A stretch of DNA of 64,000 bases from Bog-159 sp049511415. GTDB taxonomy: Bacteria; Acidobacteriota; Terriglobia; Bryobacterales; Bryobacteraceae. Positions 1 to 11,238 of this stretch are shown here, piece after piece (position 1 is the first letter of the stretch; the number at the start of each line of letters is the position of its first letter). The position numbers and the translations under genes are program-made. The notes beneath the pieces were generated by a model. It ran no database searches. It was not told the DNA's origin and saw only the letters and a program-made list of their open reading frames with translations. The DNA lies in contig JBEKYC010000016.1 in the NCBI GenBank assembly GCA_049511415.1, positions 38,273 to 102,272 of the forward strand, read 5' to 3'.

Positions 1-9
1 TGATTCTGC

Positions 10-567
10 ATGAAATTCATCCTGATTCTCGGCACATTGACGGCGGCTTTGTTTGGACAGGAGACGGTGCTGGAACTCGATCCCGCCCAGACTCAGGTTC
101 AGTTCACGCTGAGCGACGTCCTACACACGGTCCACGGCGCCTTTAAGCTGAAGCGCGGAACGGTCCGCTATAATTTCGCTACCGGCAGGTCTTCGGGAGA
201 GATTGTCATCGATGCGCAGAGCGGCAACAGCGGCAGCGACGGGCGGGACAAGCGGATGCATAAGAACATACTGGAGAGCGACCGGTATCCCGATATTGTC
301 TTTGTACCCGATCATGTGGAAGGCGTCTTGCCGAAAGCCAGCATCCACGGCACATTTCGAATCCACGGGAAAGGCCACGAGATGACGCTGGTGGTGGAAA
401 CGGCTCCCGCCGGGGAGCGAATGAGTGTTTCCACGCGCTTCGTGGTTCCGTATGTGGATTGGGGCATGAAGAACCCCAGCACACTGTTTCTGCGCGTGGG
501 CGATAAAGTGAATATCGACGTGCATGCGATAGGCCGGGTCGCTCAAACCCATGGAACCAGCCAATAG
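10..567 (+). CDS. YceI family periplasmic protein
   Basis: A 185-residue secreted protein of the YceI lipocalin-like family, whose members bind isoprenoid or other amphipathic lipids in the periplasm. A short signal peptide (residues 1-16, ending LFGQ) precedes the YceI barrel. Family features seen are the opening DPAQTQVQFTLSDVLHTVHG, the central KRMHKNILESDRYPDI block (the usual R-D-x-H-xx-L-x-x-x-x-F/YP motif) and a C-terminal strand ending KVNIDVHAIG. The length matches the family. The gene stands alone at the left edge and converges on a decayed leftward gene. The exact ligand cannot be read from sequence. Confidence 0.88.
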   Translation: MKFILILGTLTAALFGQETVLELDPAQTQVQFTLSDVLHTVHGAFKLKRGTVRYNFATGRSSGEIVIDAQSGNSGSDGRDKRMHKNILESDRYPDIVFVPDHVEGVLPKASIHGTFRIHGKGHEMTLVVETAPAGERMSVSTRFVVPYVDWGMKNPSTLFLRVGDKVNIDVHAIGRVAQTHGTSQ

Positions 568-568
568 C

Positions 569-865
569 GCGTACGGACTGCCTATGCCGCATCGCCCGTG
601 AGTTCGCGGCGCAGCGTGCGGTGTCCGCCTGCCGGCAGGAAGGCCCATCCGGGACCCAGCAGCAGGGGCGAGCCGAAGAACCATCACGCACCCAGGCGGG
701 ACCGGGCGAATCGTGCATCCAAACCGGCCACCAGCGGCATGCCAAACATGATCGACTGAATGAGCGCCATCGGGCCAGCAATAACCAACCGCGAAGCCAA
801 CGGACGCGGCCGGCTGACGCGAACACCACGGCGCCCCAAAGCGCCGTTACAGCCACACTTTCCAT
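569..865 (-). pseudogene. Possible remnant of an isoprenylcysteine methyltransferase-like membrane protein
   Basis: The minus strand downstream of the GH5 gene carries membrane-protein-like fragments in two frames. One begins at 865 and reads LWGAVVFASAGRVRWLRGWL. The other continues with GPMALIQSIMFGMPLVAGLD then ARFARSRLGA, and meets a stop near 684. Such strings resemble the N-terminal half of isoprenylcysteine carboxyl methyltransferase-like integral membrane proteins (hydrophobic helix, W-RGW turn, then VAGLDARF). The reading frame changes near 780, and no methyltransferase domain follows before the convergent yceI gene. I infer a frameshifted, 3'-truncated relic. Resemblance is by eye only, so confidence is low. 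Confidence 0.35.
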
Positions 866-907
866 GATGCCCTTCAGAGCATCCCAATTTGGGGGAGACC
901 TTGAGAA

Positions 908-2116
908 TCACTTCGCGGCTACTACCCGCATCCCCAGCGCCCTCAGATATCCCTCGTTCACGCGGCAGTTCTCCAGCTTGATCTTCTGGAGCAGGTCGGC
1001 CAATGCCTCGCGTGCATGGTCCGCAGGCGGGCGCTTTTTCATCTTGTCCTCCGCCGCGCCCATGCCGCCAGGTAGCGCCGCGTAGGCCACAATTTCCTCC
1101 CAATGCGCGGGACGCGAAAAGCTCACAGGCGACGAGGTCGCATCCATTTTTTTGTAAGGCCAAAATGCCCAGCCCACATCGGTGGACTCCAGCATGCCGC
1201 GGAACTTTTCAATCCAGCCGTCCTGGTTCTCTCCGGATTCGCCCATCCACAGCGGGACCTTGTAACGCTCGCGGAAATCCAGGTAGATCTGGATCACGTC
1301 TTTGGTCGGGGCGGTCCAGTACTTGTGGAACGTGTAGATGGCGTTGGGATCGATGGGCGGCCCAAACGGCTCGAAGTTGCTATCCCACTGCGCGCCGCCA
1401 AGGATCACGGCGTGGTTGGGGTCGACCTGCCGGATGGCCGCCGTGATCTTACGATAGACCGGCTCGAGGCGGGGATTCAAATACGCCAGCGGGGGAGGAA
1501 TCGGCTCGTTCAACAGATCGTAACCCAGCACGGCGGGTTCGTCGGCATAGTGCTGCGCGATGCTCCGCCAGAAACCGGCCGCGAACTGTTGCTCCTCCTC
1601 GCTTTCGAACAACCAGGGATAGCCCCAACTGTCGTCGATATTGGTGCCGGTCTGGCCGCCCGGTGCGCAGTGCATGTCCAGGATCACCCAGATGTGCATC
1701 TGGCGGCACCATGCAATCACCTGGTCGAGCAGCGGAAACGCAGAGCCATCTTCGATCAGCTTGTAGTGAAACGGAATGCGGATGGAGTTGAAGCCGGCAT
1801 CGTGAATGAACCGGATATCGGTTTCGGTTATGTAGTTGGCGCGGTACTGTTTCCAGAAGCGCTCGGCTTCGGCGGGGCCGACCAGGTTGTTGAGCAGCGC
1901 GGAAATCTCGCGGTAGGACGCGGGCCCTTTGTCGAAGTGCCACATGTAGCCTTCGGGGACCAGCCAGTTGCCCAGGTTGATGCCGCGCAGGTGGAGCTTT
2001 TCACCGTTGGGCGCGAGGATGTGTGTCCCCTCGGCATGCACAAATTTGGTGGCAGCCGTGACCAAGCTGGTGGCCAGGAGCGGGAGAATCGCGACTTTAG
2101 TTATTGGGCGCATCAT
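908..2116 (-). CDS. Secreted glycoside hydrolase family 5 (cellulase-like) enzyme
   Basis: A 402-residue secreted beta-glycosidase of the GH5 clan-A (beta/alpha)8 fold. A signal peptide covers about residues 1-29. The start of the barrel reads LRGINLGNWLVPEGYMW (43-59). The acid/base Glu lies in LLNEP (Glu204) and the nucleophile Glu in WMGESGE (Glu293), about 89 residues apart as usual for GH5. HDAGFNSIRIPFHY (105-118) and ILDMHCAPGG (145-154) are further core motifs. It would cleave beta-1,4- or beta-1,3-linked glucan or a related hemicellulose, but the subfamily is not determinable by eye. It runs alone, and its start is preceded by about 95 bp shared with a divergent gene. Confidence 0.9.
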   Translation of the reverse strand: MMRPITKVAILPLLATSLVTAATKFVHAEGTHILAPNGEKLHLRGINLGNWLVPEGYMWHFDKGPASYREISALLNNLVGPAEAERFWKQYRANYITETDIRFIHDAGFNSIRIPFHYKLIEDGSAFPLLDQVIAWCRQMHIWVILDMHCAPGGQTGTNIDDSWGYPWLFESEEEQQFAAGFWRSIAQHYADEPAVLGYDLLNEPIPPPLAYLNPRLEPVYRKITAAIRQVDPNHAVILGGAQWDSNFEPFGPPIDPNAIYTFHKYWTAPTKDVIQIYLDFRERYKVPLWMGESGENQDGWIEKFRGMLESTDVGWAFWPYKKMDATSSPVSFSRPAHWEEIVAYAALPGGMGAAEDKMKKRPPADHAREALADLLQKIKLENCRVNEGYLRALGMRVVAAK

Positions 2117-2210
2117 CCGCCATGATACAAAATCGGAGATTTCTATGCGGATTTCCGGTGCCTGTTGACTTCAGTTACGCGCCCAATGATACTGTTCACT
2201 GAAATCGCTT

Positions 2211-2696
2211 ATGCGCAAACTGATCCAAGTGGAAGATGCCAAGTCGCTGCTGGAAGCAGCCATGGACTGGGGCGTTTGGAAATGGCTTACGGAGAAGAGG
2301 AAAGTCCGGCAAACGGCCGATATAGCTTGGGAAGCTCTCGACGAACTGGAAAAGGAAGTCAAAAGCGGCTGGAGCGACGATCTCCGAAAAGCCTACGCCG
2401 AGTTGACGACGGAAGCCGCCGTGGCCGAGGGTGGCACGCCGGCGAAGCGCAAGTATGAAAAGGCCAAGAAAGATGCCGCGTCCGTGGATCCCAAAATCAA
2501 GGTTATGGCAGGGAAACTGAAGGAAGCCGAGGACGAAGCTCATCGCGTCAGGATGGAAGCCGAGCGGATGTTCGAAGAGGCCGAGAAGCATCTGAGCAGC
2601 AGCATGGCGCGGGAGGCGTCGCAAGTCGCCATTGAAGCGTACAATCTGCGTGAAAAGGTCGTCCGCAAAGCAGAGACCGGAGCGCGCGCGAGGTAA
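2211..2696 (+). CDS. Hypothetical coiled-coil protein
   Basis: A 161-residue hydrophilic protein with no signal peptide or membrane segment and no family that I recognise. From about residue 40 to the end it is dominated by charged heptad-like helices (for example EALDELEKEVKSGW and EAEDEAHRVRMEAERMFEEA), suggesting one long coiled coil or helical bundle. A Trp-rich patch (DWGVWKWLTEK, 19-29) lies near the N terminus. The gene is divergent from the GH5 gene across about 95 bp and is followed 189 bp later by the sigma factor gene. Codon use resembles its neighbours. No function is proposed. Confidence 0.65.
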   Translation: MRKLIQVEDAKSLLEAAMDWGVWKWLTEKRKVRQTADIAWEALDELEKEVKSGWSDDLRKAYAELTTEAAVAEGGTPAKRKYEKAKKDAASVDPKIKVMAGKLKEAEDEAHRVRMEAERMFEEAEKHLSSSMAREASQVAIEAYNLREKVVRKAETGARAR

Positions 2697-2884
2697 GCAG
2701 GCTCAGCCGCTCATATTGGCCCCTAAACTGCTGCTTGGCGGTGTGATTCTGGCAAGTATCAAAACCGGACGGCGCCGCGGTAAAGTCCTGTGAGTCGCAG
2801 GTGTGTCCCGGCAACTGATACAAACCACTGAATGGATCGCAATTTCAGCCGCCCTGAAGCGCGGCGGAGAGGGGCACTAAAGGC

Positions 2885-4396
2885 ATGATGGTTTCGAACT
2901 ACCAAGTCGGGATGGGTGAGGGCACCCAGTTTGACCCAGCATTCGGCGCAACTGAGGCAAGAGACAGGGCGGTATTGGGGGTTTTGCCGGAAGAGGAAGA
3001 GCGGCCGCGATATTCTCCTGAGCCGGACGATTCGGTCCGGCGGTATCTGAGGGAAATCGGATCGGTGCCTCTCCTTACGCGTGCCCAGGAAGTGGAGTTG
3101 GCGCGGCGCATGGAGCGCGGCAATACGCGGCGCGAAAAGGCGCTGTGCCGCTCGGCACTGGTGCAGCAAAGAGTGGTGGATTTGATCGCGCAAATCGGCG
3201 CCGGGTCCGTGGAACAGGATGAGGTGATCGAGCGCGGCGACGTGGAAGAGGGATCGGCGTCCGACCGGGCACGCCGCGCGCAACTTGCCGCACACTTCAC
3301 CCGAGTGAAGCGTGAATTCGGCAAGCTGCGGCAAATCGAGCAATCGCTGGTAGCGGCGCCCCACAGCGATCGGCAGACGCGGCGGCAAATATCGGCACGA
3401 CTGGGTCGCGCACGGATTGTGGTGGCGCAGCTAATTCGCGAGATTCCGTTTCGTGCGGATCAATGGGGCGAGTTCACGCGCGAATTGGAGACGCGGGCCG
3501 CGGCGCTGGAACGGCTGCACCACGAGTTGCGGAAGCTGGAAACCGCGTCGGGACGCGAGTCGCAATCGCGCGCGCGGGCCTTGCGCGGTGAAATTCGAAA
3601 CTGTGAAGCCATCTGTCCTGCGACAACTCTTCACGGCACGCTGGCAAGGATCCGCCAGGGCCAGCAGGAGGCCGGACAAGCCAAATCCGACTTGGTGAAG
3701 GCGAACTTACGGCTCGTGGTGTCGGTGGCCAAACGATACATGAACAAGGGACTGCATCTGCTCGACCTGGTGCAGGAGGGCAGCCTGGGATTGATGCGCG
3801 CGGCGGAAAAGTTCGATTACCGGCGCGGATTCAAGTTCTCGACCTATGCCACGTGGTGGGTCATGCAGTCCGTTTCGCGTTCGCTCGGAGAACAAGGGCG
3901 GACTATCCGCATCCCGATTCACATGAACGATCAGCTCAACAAGTTCTTTCGCGCTTCACGGCAATTGGAACGGCAGTTGGGCCGCGTACCAGTGGACGAG
4001 GAACTGGCCACGCAATTGAAGACTTCTCCGGATAAGGTGAGCAAGCTCCGGACGATCTCCCGCGAACCAATCTCACTGGATACACCCGTCGGCACAGACG
4101 AGGTTTCCACGCTCGGTGAGTTGATTGCGGACCGGTATACTGTATCGCCCGCCGATACGTTGCTGGCCGAAGAAGTCCACGACGAGACTTCCGCGTTTTT
4201 GCGGACGCTGGTCCCACGCGAGGAACAGGTGTTGCGTCTCCGGTTTGGCCTGGGCTACAACCGCGAGTACACGCTGGAAGAGATCGGCCGGGACCTGGAT
4301 GTGACGCGCGAGCGGGTACGGCAGATCGAGTTGCGGGCCCTCCGCAAGCTGCGCCGGCCGGAAAGCGCGCGCCGTTTGCGCGACCTGCTGACGTAG
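2885..4396 (+). CDS. RNA polymerase sigma-70 family factor (primary-type, divergent)
   Basis: A 503-residue sigma-70 factor. Region 1.2 is at about 48-80 (DDSVRRYLREIGSVPLLTRA). A long charged non-conserved segment follows to about 262. Region 2 is at 266-345 (KANLRLVVSVAKRYMNKGLH, DLVQEGSLGLMRAAEKFDYR). Region 3 is at 346-430 and region 4 at about 437-503, with the HTH TLEEIGRDLDVTRERVRQIE. This is the architecture of RpoD/RpoS-class factors. The -10 recognition helix reads WWVMQSVSRSLGEQGRTIRI, differing from the usual [20 protein letters not shown] at several positions, so I infer an alternative (group 2) sigma rather than the housekeeping one. The second Met (2888) is an equally good start. 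It stands as a single gene. Confidence 0.9.
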   Translation: MMVSNYQVGMGEGTQFDPAFGATEARDRAVLGVLPEEEERPRYSPEPDDSVRRYLREIGSVPLLTRAQEVELARRMERGNTRREKALCRSALVQQRVVDLIAQIGAGSVEQDEVIERGDVEEGSASDRARRAQLAAHFTRVKREFGKLRQIEQSLVAAPHSDRQTRRQISARLGRARIVVAQLIREIPFRADQWGEFTRELETRAAALERLHHELRKLETASGRESQSRARALRGEIRNCEAICPATTLHGTLARIRQGQQEAGQAKSDLVKANLRLVVSVAKRYMNKGLHLLDLVQEGSLGLMRAAEKFDYRRGFKFSTYATWWVMQSVSRSLGEQGRTIRIPIHMNDQLNKFFRASRQLERQLGRVPVDEELATQLKTSPDKVSKLRTISREPISLDTPVGTDEVSTLGELIADRYTVSPADTLLAEEVHDETSAFLRTLVPREEQVLRLRFGLGYNREYTLEEIGRDLDVTRERVRQIELRALRKLRRPESARRLRDLLT

Positions 4397-4509
4397 TGAT
4401 CGTGCTTTCCCGCTGGCCGGACAGGATCACGAACCGAGAGCGCATTTGTGAGATCCTGGAACAAAGTCGAAGCTCTTTACGTTTCGACCTAAGAAGGAGA
4501 CCAGCGCTG

Positions 4510-4956
4510 ATGAAGAAGAGCCTTTTGTTCCTGGCCGGCCTGTTGATCCTAGCTTCCGGGATCCAATCCGGGCGAGCGCAGGACAAAGCCAGCCGTACCT
4601 TGAAAGTGAAGTTGCACTACACGGGATCGGGAACGGTAGATGATAAGCACAAGATTATCGTGTTTCTGTTCGATTCGCCGGACTTCACACAGGGCAACGC
4701 CATGCCCGTTGGCGAGCAGAGCGCGGCCGGCAAAGACGAAACCGTAACATTCACCGGTATCGACAAGTCGCCCGCTTACGTGGCGGCGGTTTACGATCCC
4801 ACTGGCGGCTATGACGGGCAATCCGGACCACCGCCTTCGGGTTCTTCACTCGGGATGTATACCAAGGAACCACCGGCGCCGGGACCGATCGCGATAGATG
4901 AAGGCAAGACGGTACAAATCGATTTGCCTTTCGACGATACCGCTAAGATGCCGTAA
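4510..4956 (+). CDS. Hypothetical secreted protein
   Basis: A 148-residue protein with a clear signal peptide (KKSLLFLAGLLILASGIQSG then RAQ, about residues 1-24). The mature part is a small beta-rich domain with a strand pattern such as LKVKLHYTGSGTVDDKHKII and a C-terminal KTVQIDLPFDDTAKM. I do not recognise a family. The ATG at 4510 is chosen because AAGGAGA lies about 10 bp upstream and the signal peptide begins exactly there; the frame stays open upstream but overlaps the end of the sigma gene. It sits 114 bp behind the sigma gene, so co-transcription is possible. Likely periplasmic or extracellular; function unknown. Confidence 0.7.
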   Translation: MKKSLLFLAGLLILASGIQSGRAQDKASRTLKVKLHYTGSGTVDDKHKIIVFLFDSPDFTQGNAMPVGEQSAAGKDETVTFTGIDKSPAYVAAVYDPTGGYDGQSGPPPSGSSLGMYTKEPPAPGPIAIDEGKTVQIDLPFDDTAKMP

Positions 4957-5427
4957 TGAGCATCGGTTTGGGGCAAATCACAAACTGGAAATCGCGCCGC
5001 TGGGCAAGCTTGGGTCTTTCTGCGCGCGGGACCGCCGGCTCTGGATCTGATCATCCGGGGCGCGCACTTGTCGTTTGTCGCGCGGCCGCCGGCTGAACAT
5101 CCGCGCGCGTCGCCAAAATCTCGAGACGCGCCGCATTTTCGACGACACTGGGATGTGAAATATCCAGCTCTTGTAGCAGATGGACCCGGCCCCGGCTTGC
5201 AAACTTCCGAGTAACAACGGTCGAGCGGAGCCGTATGTCCGAGGCTTTGAATGGTAGCGGGAGCGGTCCGGCAGATGGAACCGGGTCACCCTGCTGGCGC
5301 AACGTGCTGGAGGCGCGGCTTCGAACCAGTCCGGACATAGCTGATTCGTGAGGTTCCGGAGAGACTGCTCAACTGCCGGCAAATCGTGGCCTGCTAGGCT
5401 GGTGGCTCGGCGGGACGCCCGTCAAGC
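4957..5427. other. Intergenic region without a convincing gene
   Basis: About 470 bp between two convergent genes. Open frames exist on the minus strand (5051-5338 and 4978-5382), but neither has a ribosome site, a signal or a recognisable motif. The 5051-5338 frame has a stretch (KASDIRLRSTVVTRKF) that could be a gene relic, but I cannot support it. No T-tracted hairpin was found. Confidence 0.5.
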
Positions 5428-7866
<2,439 letters not shown>

Positions 7867-7918
7867 GAAAAAACCTCCTGGAAACGGGGAGATCCCTGAG
7901 GAAGGGCCTGCCCCAAAT

Positions 7919-7951
7919 AGGATATCAGGGTGTTTAACTCACCCCGATCCT
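7919..7951 (-). promoter_or_regulatory. Hairpin in the leader upstream of hppA
   Basis: An interrupted inverted repeat, AGGAT at 7919-7923 with ATCCT at 7947-7951 and an inner GGGTG/CACCC stem, lies about 50 bp upstream of the pyrophosphatase start. No T-tract follows on the gene strand. It could be a 5' untranslated hairpin; its role is not known. Confidence 0.3.
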
Positions 7952-8090
7952 AATGAAAACTCACGATAGCGCACGGCAAACTTGAATTCAAGGACGGGAG
8001 AGGCTCCAGGCGGCCGGTTGTGATTCGGGCGGCCGGGATCGAATGACGCGTCCCGGCCGCATTCGCTACACTGATGTTGATACCTCTCGT

Positions 8091-8179
8091 GGCGGGGTGA
8101 TGAAATCGGCAGACATAGCGGACTTAAAATCCGCTGGCCCGCAAGGGCCGTGTGGGTTCAAGTCCCACCCCCGCTACCA
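8091..8179 (+). tRNA. tRNA-Leu (UAA anticodon)
   Basis: An 89-base class II tRNA. The acceptor arm is GGCGGGG paired with CCCCGCT, followed by discriminator A and an encoded CCA. The anticodon stem GCGGA/TCCGC encloses loop CTTAAAA, giving anticodon TAA. A long variable arm (GGCCC/GGGCC) and a T arm (GTGGG-TTCAAGT-CCCAC) are present. It reads UUA/UUG leucine codons. The 241 bp that follow hold no gene; they contain a GTCCGCGGAC palindrome just after the CCA and AAGACCGGCGGTCTT at 8226-8240, of no known role. Confidence 0.95.
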
Positions 8180-8420
8180 GCCAGTCCGCGGACTTTCGCA
8201 TTTCCCGCCGGTGCGGGTGATTCGAAAGACCGGCGGTCTTGAGCCGGGTTCGCGAGTCGAGCTTAAGATCGGGCCGTTGGCTTGGACTGCAGGTGCATAC
8301 GCGCATGGACAAACCATTTGTTCGGAGGGGCTGTGCAACTTGGCTTGCACCAAATGTTCCGCCAACGCCATCGGATCACCAAGCGCTATCGTGAGAAGCG
8401 CCGACAAGTCCGTGGGCGGG

Positions 8421-10010
8421 CTAATGCGATAGCGACGTCTGGCGCTCGCCGGGTTTCGGGCGGCGCATAATCATTGGCAGAGGAACCAGGCAGGCGATCA
8501 CCAACGACATCACCCAGAAGCTGTTTTCGAAGCTCAGGGCGCTGGCCTGGGCCTGTACCGTGCCATAGGCAAGGGCCATGGCCTTTTGGGTTGCCGTGAC
8601 CGCGTCGTAGCCCTGCGAAAGGAACACGGCTTTCATTCCAGCGAGCCACCGCTCGAAGTTCGGGTCGCCATGGCTGGTGTGAGCGGCGAAATTAACTTGG
8701 TGTATCTGGTTCTGCCGCGCCAGGAAAGTGCTGAGCAGGGAGGTTCCGATACTGCCGCCCAGATTGCGCGCGAAATTCGACAGTCCCGAAACCTGGTTGT
8801 TTTTCTCCCGCGGCACACCGACATAGTTCAGCGTGCTAATCGGAATGAAGATGAACGGCATGAACACGACCTGCGCCATACGCAGGTACATGATGGTGTG
8901 AAAGTCGATTTGCAGGCTGACGATGGTCAATCTGTAGAGCATGATCGCGGTGCCCAGAAAACCGATCGAGATGAGCATACGCGGATCGACCTTGGTGGCG
9001 GTGATGCGGCCGGCAATCGGCATCATCAGCATCAGCACGAAACCGGCGGGCGACAGCGCCATTCCAGCACGCTCCGCGGTGTAGCCCAGGCTGACTTGCA
9101 GGAATTCCGGGATCAACACAGTAGACCCGAAGAGAACCATGCCCAGCGTGAACGAGAAGAACACGGCCGTGCCGAAATTGCGATTTTTCAGCAGCCGCAC
9201 GTCCACAATGGGGTCGTCGTGATACCACTCCCAGAGGAAGAACCCGATCAGGACCGGCACGCCGAGGGCGAACATCACGCGGATCAGCGGCGACGCGAAC
9301 CAATCGGCCTCCTGCCCCTTATCCAGCACTACCTGCAGGCAGGAAACCCCGAGCACAATCAATGCCAGTCCGATGTAGTCAATCCGGATACCGGCGTTGC
9401 GCTCGCGTTTAAACCAGGGCGGATCCTCGACCAGGCGGGACGTGAGGAAGAGCGATAACGCGCCCACGGGCAGGTTGATGAAGAAGATCCAGTGCCAATT
9501 GAAATTGTCGGTGATCCAGCCACCCAGCGTGGGGCCGATGGCGGGCGCGACTACGACGGCCATGCCGTAAAGGGCAAATGCCATGCCTCGTTTTTCGGTC
9601 GGGAATGAGTCCGCCAGGATGGCCTGTTCGGAAGGCTGCAACCCGCCCCCTCCGGCTCCCTGCAAAATACGGGCGATGATCAACATGGGCAGGGTCGGCG
9701 CGATGCCGCACAAGAACGAACACACTGTGAACAGCAGGACGCAGCCCATGTAGAAGCGTTTGCGCCCGATGACGGTCGAGAGCCATCCCGAGACGGGCAA
9801 CACGATTGCGGCCGAGACCAGGTAACTGGTGAGCACCCAGGTAGCTTCCGTATAAGTGGCGCCGAGCGATCCGGCGATGTGCGGGAGGGCCACGTTGGCG
9901 ATGGAAGAATCCAGCACCTCCATGAAGGTGGCCAGAGTGACGGTCAGCGCGACCAGGTAGGGGTTGTGCGCGGGCCGCCATTCATCGTGCGGCTTCTGGT
10001 CTACGGGCAT
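8421..10010 (-). CDS. MFS drug efflux transporter, DHA2 (EmrB/QacA) type
   Basis: A 529-residue major facilitator protein with about 14 membrane segments, the DHA2 layout. The N-terminal block TLATFMEVLDSSIANVALPH (about 19-38) is the characteristic first helix with the membrane Asp. Motif A is GWLSTVIGRKRFYMG (about 74-88), and the A-P-x-x-G-P motif C appears as VVVAPAIGPTLGGWI. It would export hydrophobic drugs or other toxic compounds by proton antiport. It is the last gene of the leftward operon after the HlyD-like adaptor, with a gap of 1 bp, and needs that adaptor and the TolC-like channel to pass substrates across the outer membrane. TetR control is inferred from the promoter palindrome. 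Confidence 0.92.
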   Translation of the reverse strand: MPVDQKPHDEWRPAHNPYLVALTVTLATFMEVLDSSIANVALPHIAGSLGATYTEATWVLTSYLVSAAIVLPVSGWLSTVIGRKRFYMGCVLLFTVCSFLCGIAPTLPMLIIARILQGAGGGGLQPSEQAILADSFPTEKRGMAFALYGMAVVVAPAIGPTLGGWITDNFNWHWIFFINLPVGALSLFLTSRLVEDPPWFKRERNAGIRIDYIGLALIVLGVSCLQVVLDKGQEADWFASPLIRVMFALGVPVLIGFFLWEWYHDDPIVDVRLLKNRNFGTAVFFSFTLGMVLFGSTVLIPEFLQVSLGYTAERAGMALSPAGFVLMLMMPIAGRITATKVDPRMLISIGFLGTAIMLYRLTIVSLQIDFHTIMYLRMAQVVFMPFIFIPISTLNYVGVPREKNNQVSGLSNFARNLGGSIGTSLLSTFLARQNQIHQVNFAAHTSHGDPNFERWLAGMKAVFLSQGYDAVTATQKAMALAYGTVQAQASALSFENSFWVMSLVIACLVPLPMIMRRPKPGERQTSLSH

Positions 10011-10011
10011 G

Positions 10012-11238
10012 CTATTTACCGACGCGGACCTCGGGCTCGACTGACATTCCGGCGCGCAACCGGTCGAGCCCTTCCTGGTTTGGCGTAAGGCGCAGTCGGA
10101 CGGGGATGCGCTGGACCACCTTCACATAATTGCCGGTTGCGTTTTCTGGGGGCAAGACGCTGCTGACGGCGCCCGTGCCACCACCGATGTTCTCGATATA
10201 TCCGTCGAAGTCGCGATGCAAAGCATCTACGTGGAGGCGAGCCGGCTGTTTTGGCTGCAGGCTCGCCACTTGGGTTTCCTTGAAGTTGGCCGTAATCCAG
10301 ATGTCGCCCACTTCGGCAATGGTGAACAACTGCTGGCCGGTCGACACGTGCGCTCCAACCTCAGCGGAGCGCTTCATCACGATGCCATCCACAGGCGAGA
10401 CGATGTGAGTGTACGTCAATCGAAGTTGCGCTTCCTCGAGCCGCGCCTGGGAGCTCTGAGAATTGGCTTGCTGGGACCGAAGCGCCGCCTGGCGAATGGC
10501 AACCTGGTGGCCGGCGGTCTGCTGGTATTGACGCAAGCGGCTCTGCGCCTCTCGCGCCTGGGCCTTCCTCTGGTCCACGATGCGCGCGGCGGACTCGACG
10601 CCGGCGCGGGACGCATCCACATTAGCGGCGTGCGCTTTGGCGGTGGCTTCAATCTGGTCGTACTCCTGCCGGGAAACTTCTTCGTTGCCGATCAGTATCT
10701 TGTAGCGCGCCAGATCAGCCTGGGATTTGGCGCTATTGGCTTCAGCTTCGGCGAGCCGGGCGGCGGCCGAATCGCGATCGTGCTCGGCGGCGCCCACGGC
10801 AGCTTCGGCGTCGGCTACGCCAGCCTCCCCGCCCGACAGGTTGGCGGCATTCTCCTCTTGCGTGATGGGGATGTTCGGTTGTTGAGCCGTCACCTGACTG
10901 CGGGCCTGTTGCAAAGCGGCGGCTACCTGATCGACGGCCACCTGATAATCCCGCGGGTCCAGATCCACCAGCGGATCTCCGGCATGCACGAACTGATTGT
11001 CCTCTACATACACTTTGACGATGGCGCCGTCCACGCGCGGGCTGATGGGGTCCAAGTGCATTTCGACAAAAGCGTCGTCGGTAGATTCAAACTGGCGAGC
11101 GTGCAACCAATAGAAGAGAATACCGGCGGCGACTGCCAGCAGCACCAGGAAGAAGATCGTAAAAGTGCGGCGGCCGCCCGATGCCTTGGTATCCGCCTTG
11201 GCCGCGGGCGGGGTTTCTGGCGTGGAAGTCGGTGTCAT
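10012..11238 (-). CDS. HlyD/EmrA family membrane fusion protein
   Basis: A 408-residue periplasmic adaptor. One membrane anchor lies at about 27-45 (IFFLVLLAVAAGILFYWLHA). The lipoyl half-motif AIVKVYVEDNQFVHAGDPLV (about 73-92), a long alpha-helical hairpin rich in Ala/Gln/Arg (about 100-270), the second lipoyl half (THIVSPVDGIVMKRSAEVGA) and a beta-barrel domain (IWITANFKETQVASLQPKQP) follow in the usual order. It joins the inner-membrane MFS pump to the outer-membrane channel. The start overlaps the end of the TolC-like gene by 4 bp (ATGA type), and the MFS gene follows immediately, so translational coupling is expected. Confidence 0.93.
   Translation of the reverse strand: MTPTSTPETPPAAKADTKASGGRRTFTIFFLVLLAVAAGILFYWLHARQFESTDDAFVEMHLDPISPRVDGAIVKVYVEDNQFVHAGDPLVDLDPRDYQVAVDQVAAALQQARSQVTAQQPNIPITQEENAANLSGGEAGVADAEAAVGAAEHDRDSAAARLAEAEANSAKSQADLARYKILIGNEEVSRQEYDQIEATAKAHAANVDASRAGVESAARIVDQRKAQAREAQSRLRQYQQTAGHQVAIRQAALRSQQANSQSSQARLEEAQLRLTYTHIVSPVDGIVMKRSAEVGAHVSTGQQLFTIAEVGDIWITANFKETQVASLQPKQPARLHVDALHRDFDGYIENIGGGTGAVSSVLPPENATGNYVKVVQRIPVRLRLTPNQEGLDRLRAGMSVEPEVRVGK

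Noticed and set aside
4978..5382. Minus-strand frames between the secreted protein and the pyrophosphatase genes
   Set aside because: No start signal or recognisable domain; could be a relic but not supportable.
8180..8420. Palindromes GTCCGCGGAC and AAGACCGGCGGTCTT after the tRNA-Leu gene
   Set aside because: Too short for a convincing terminator, with no proper T-tract and no nearby regulator.
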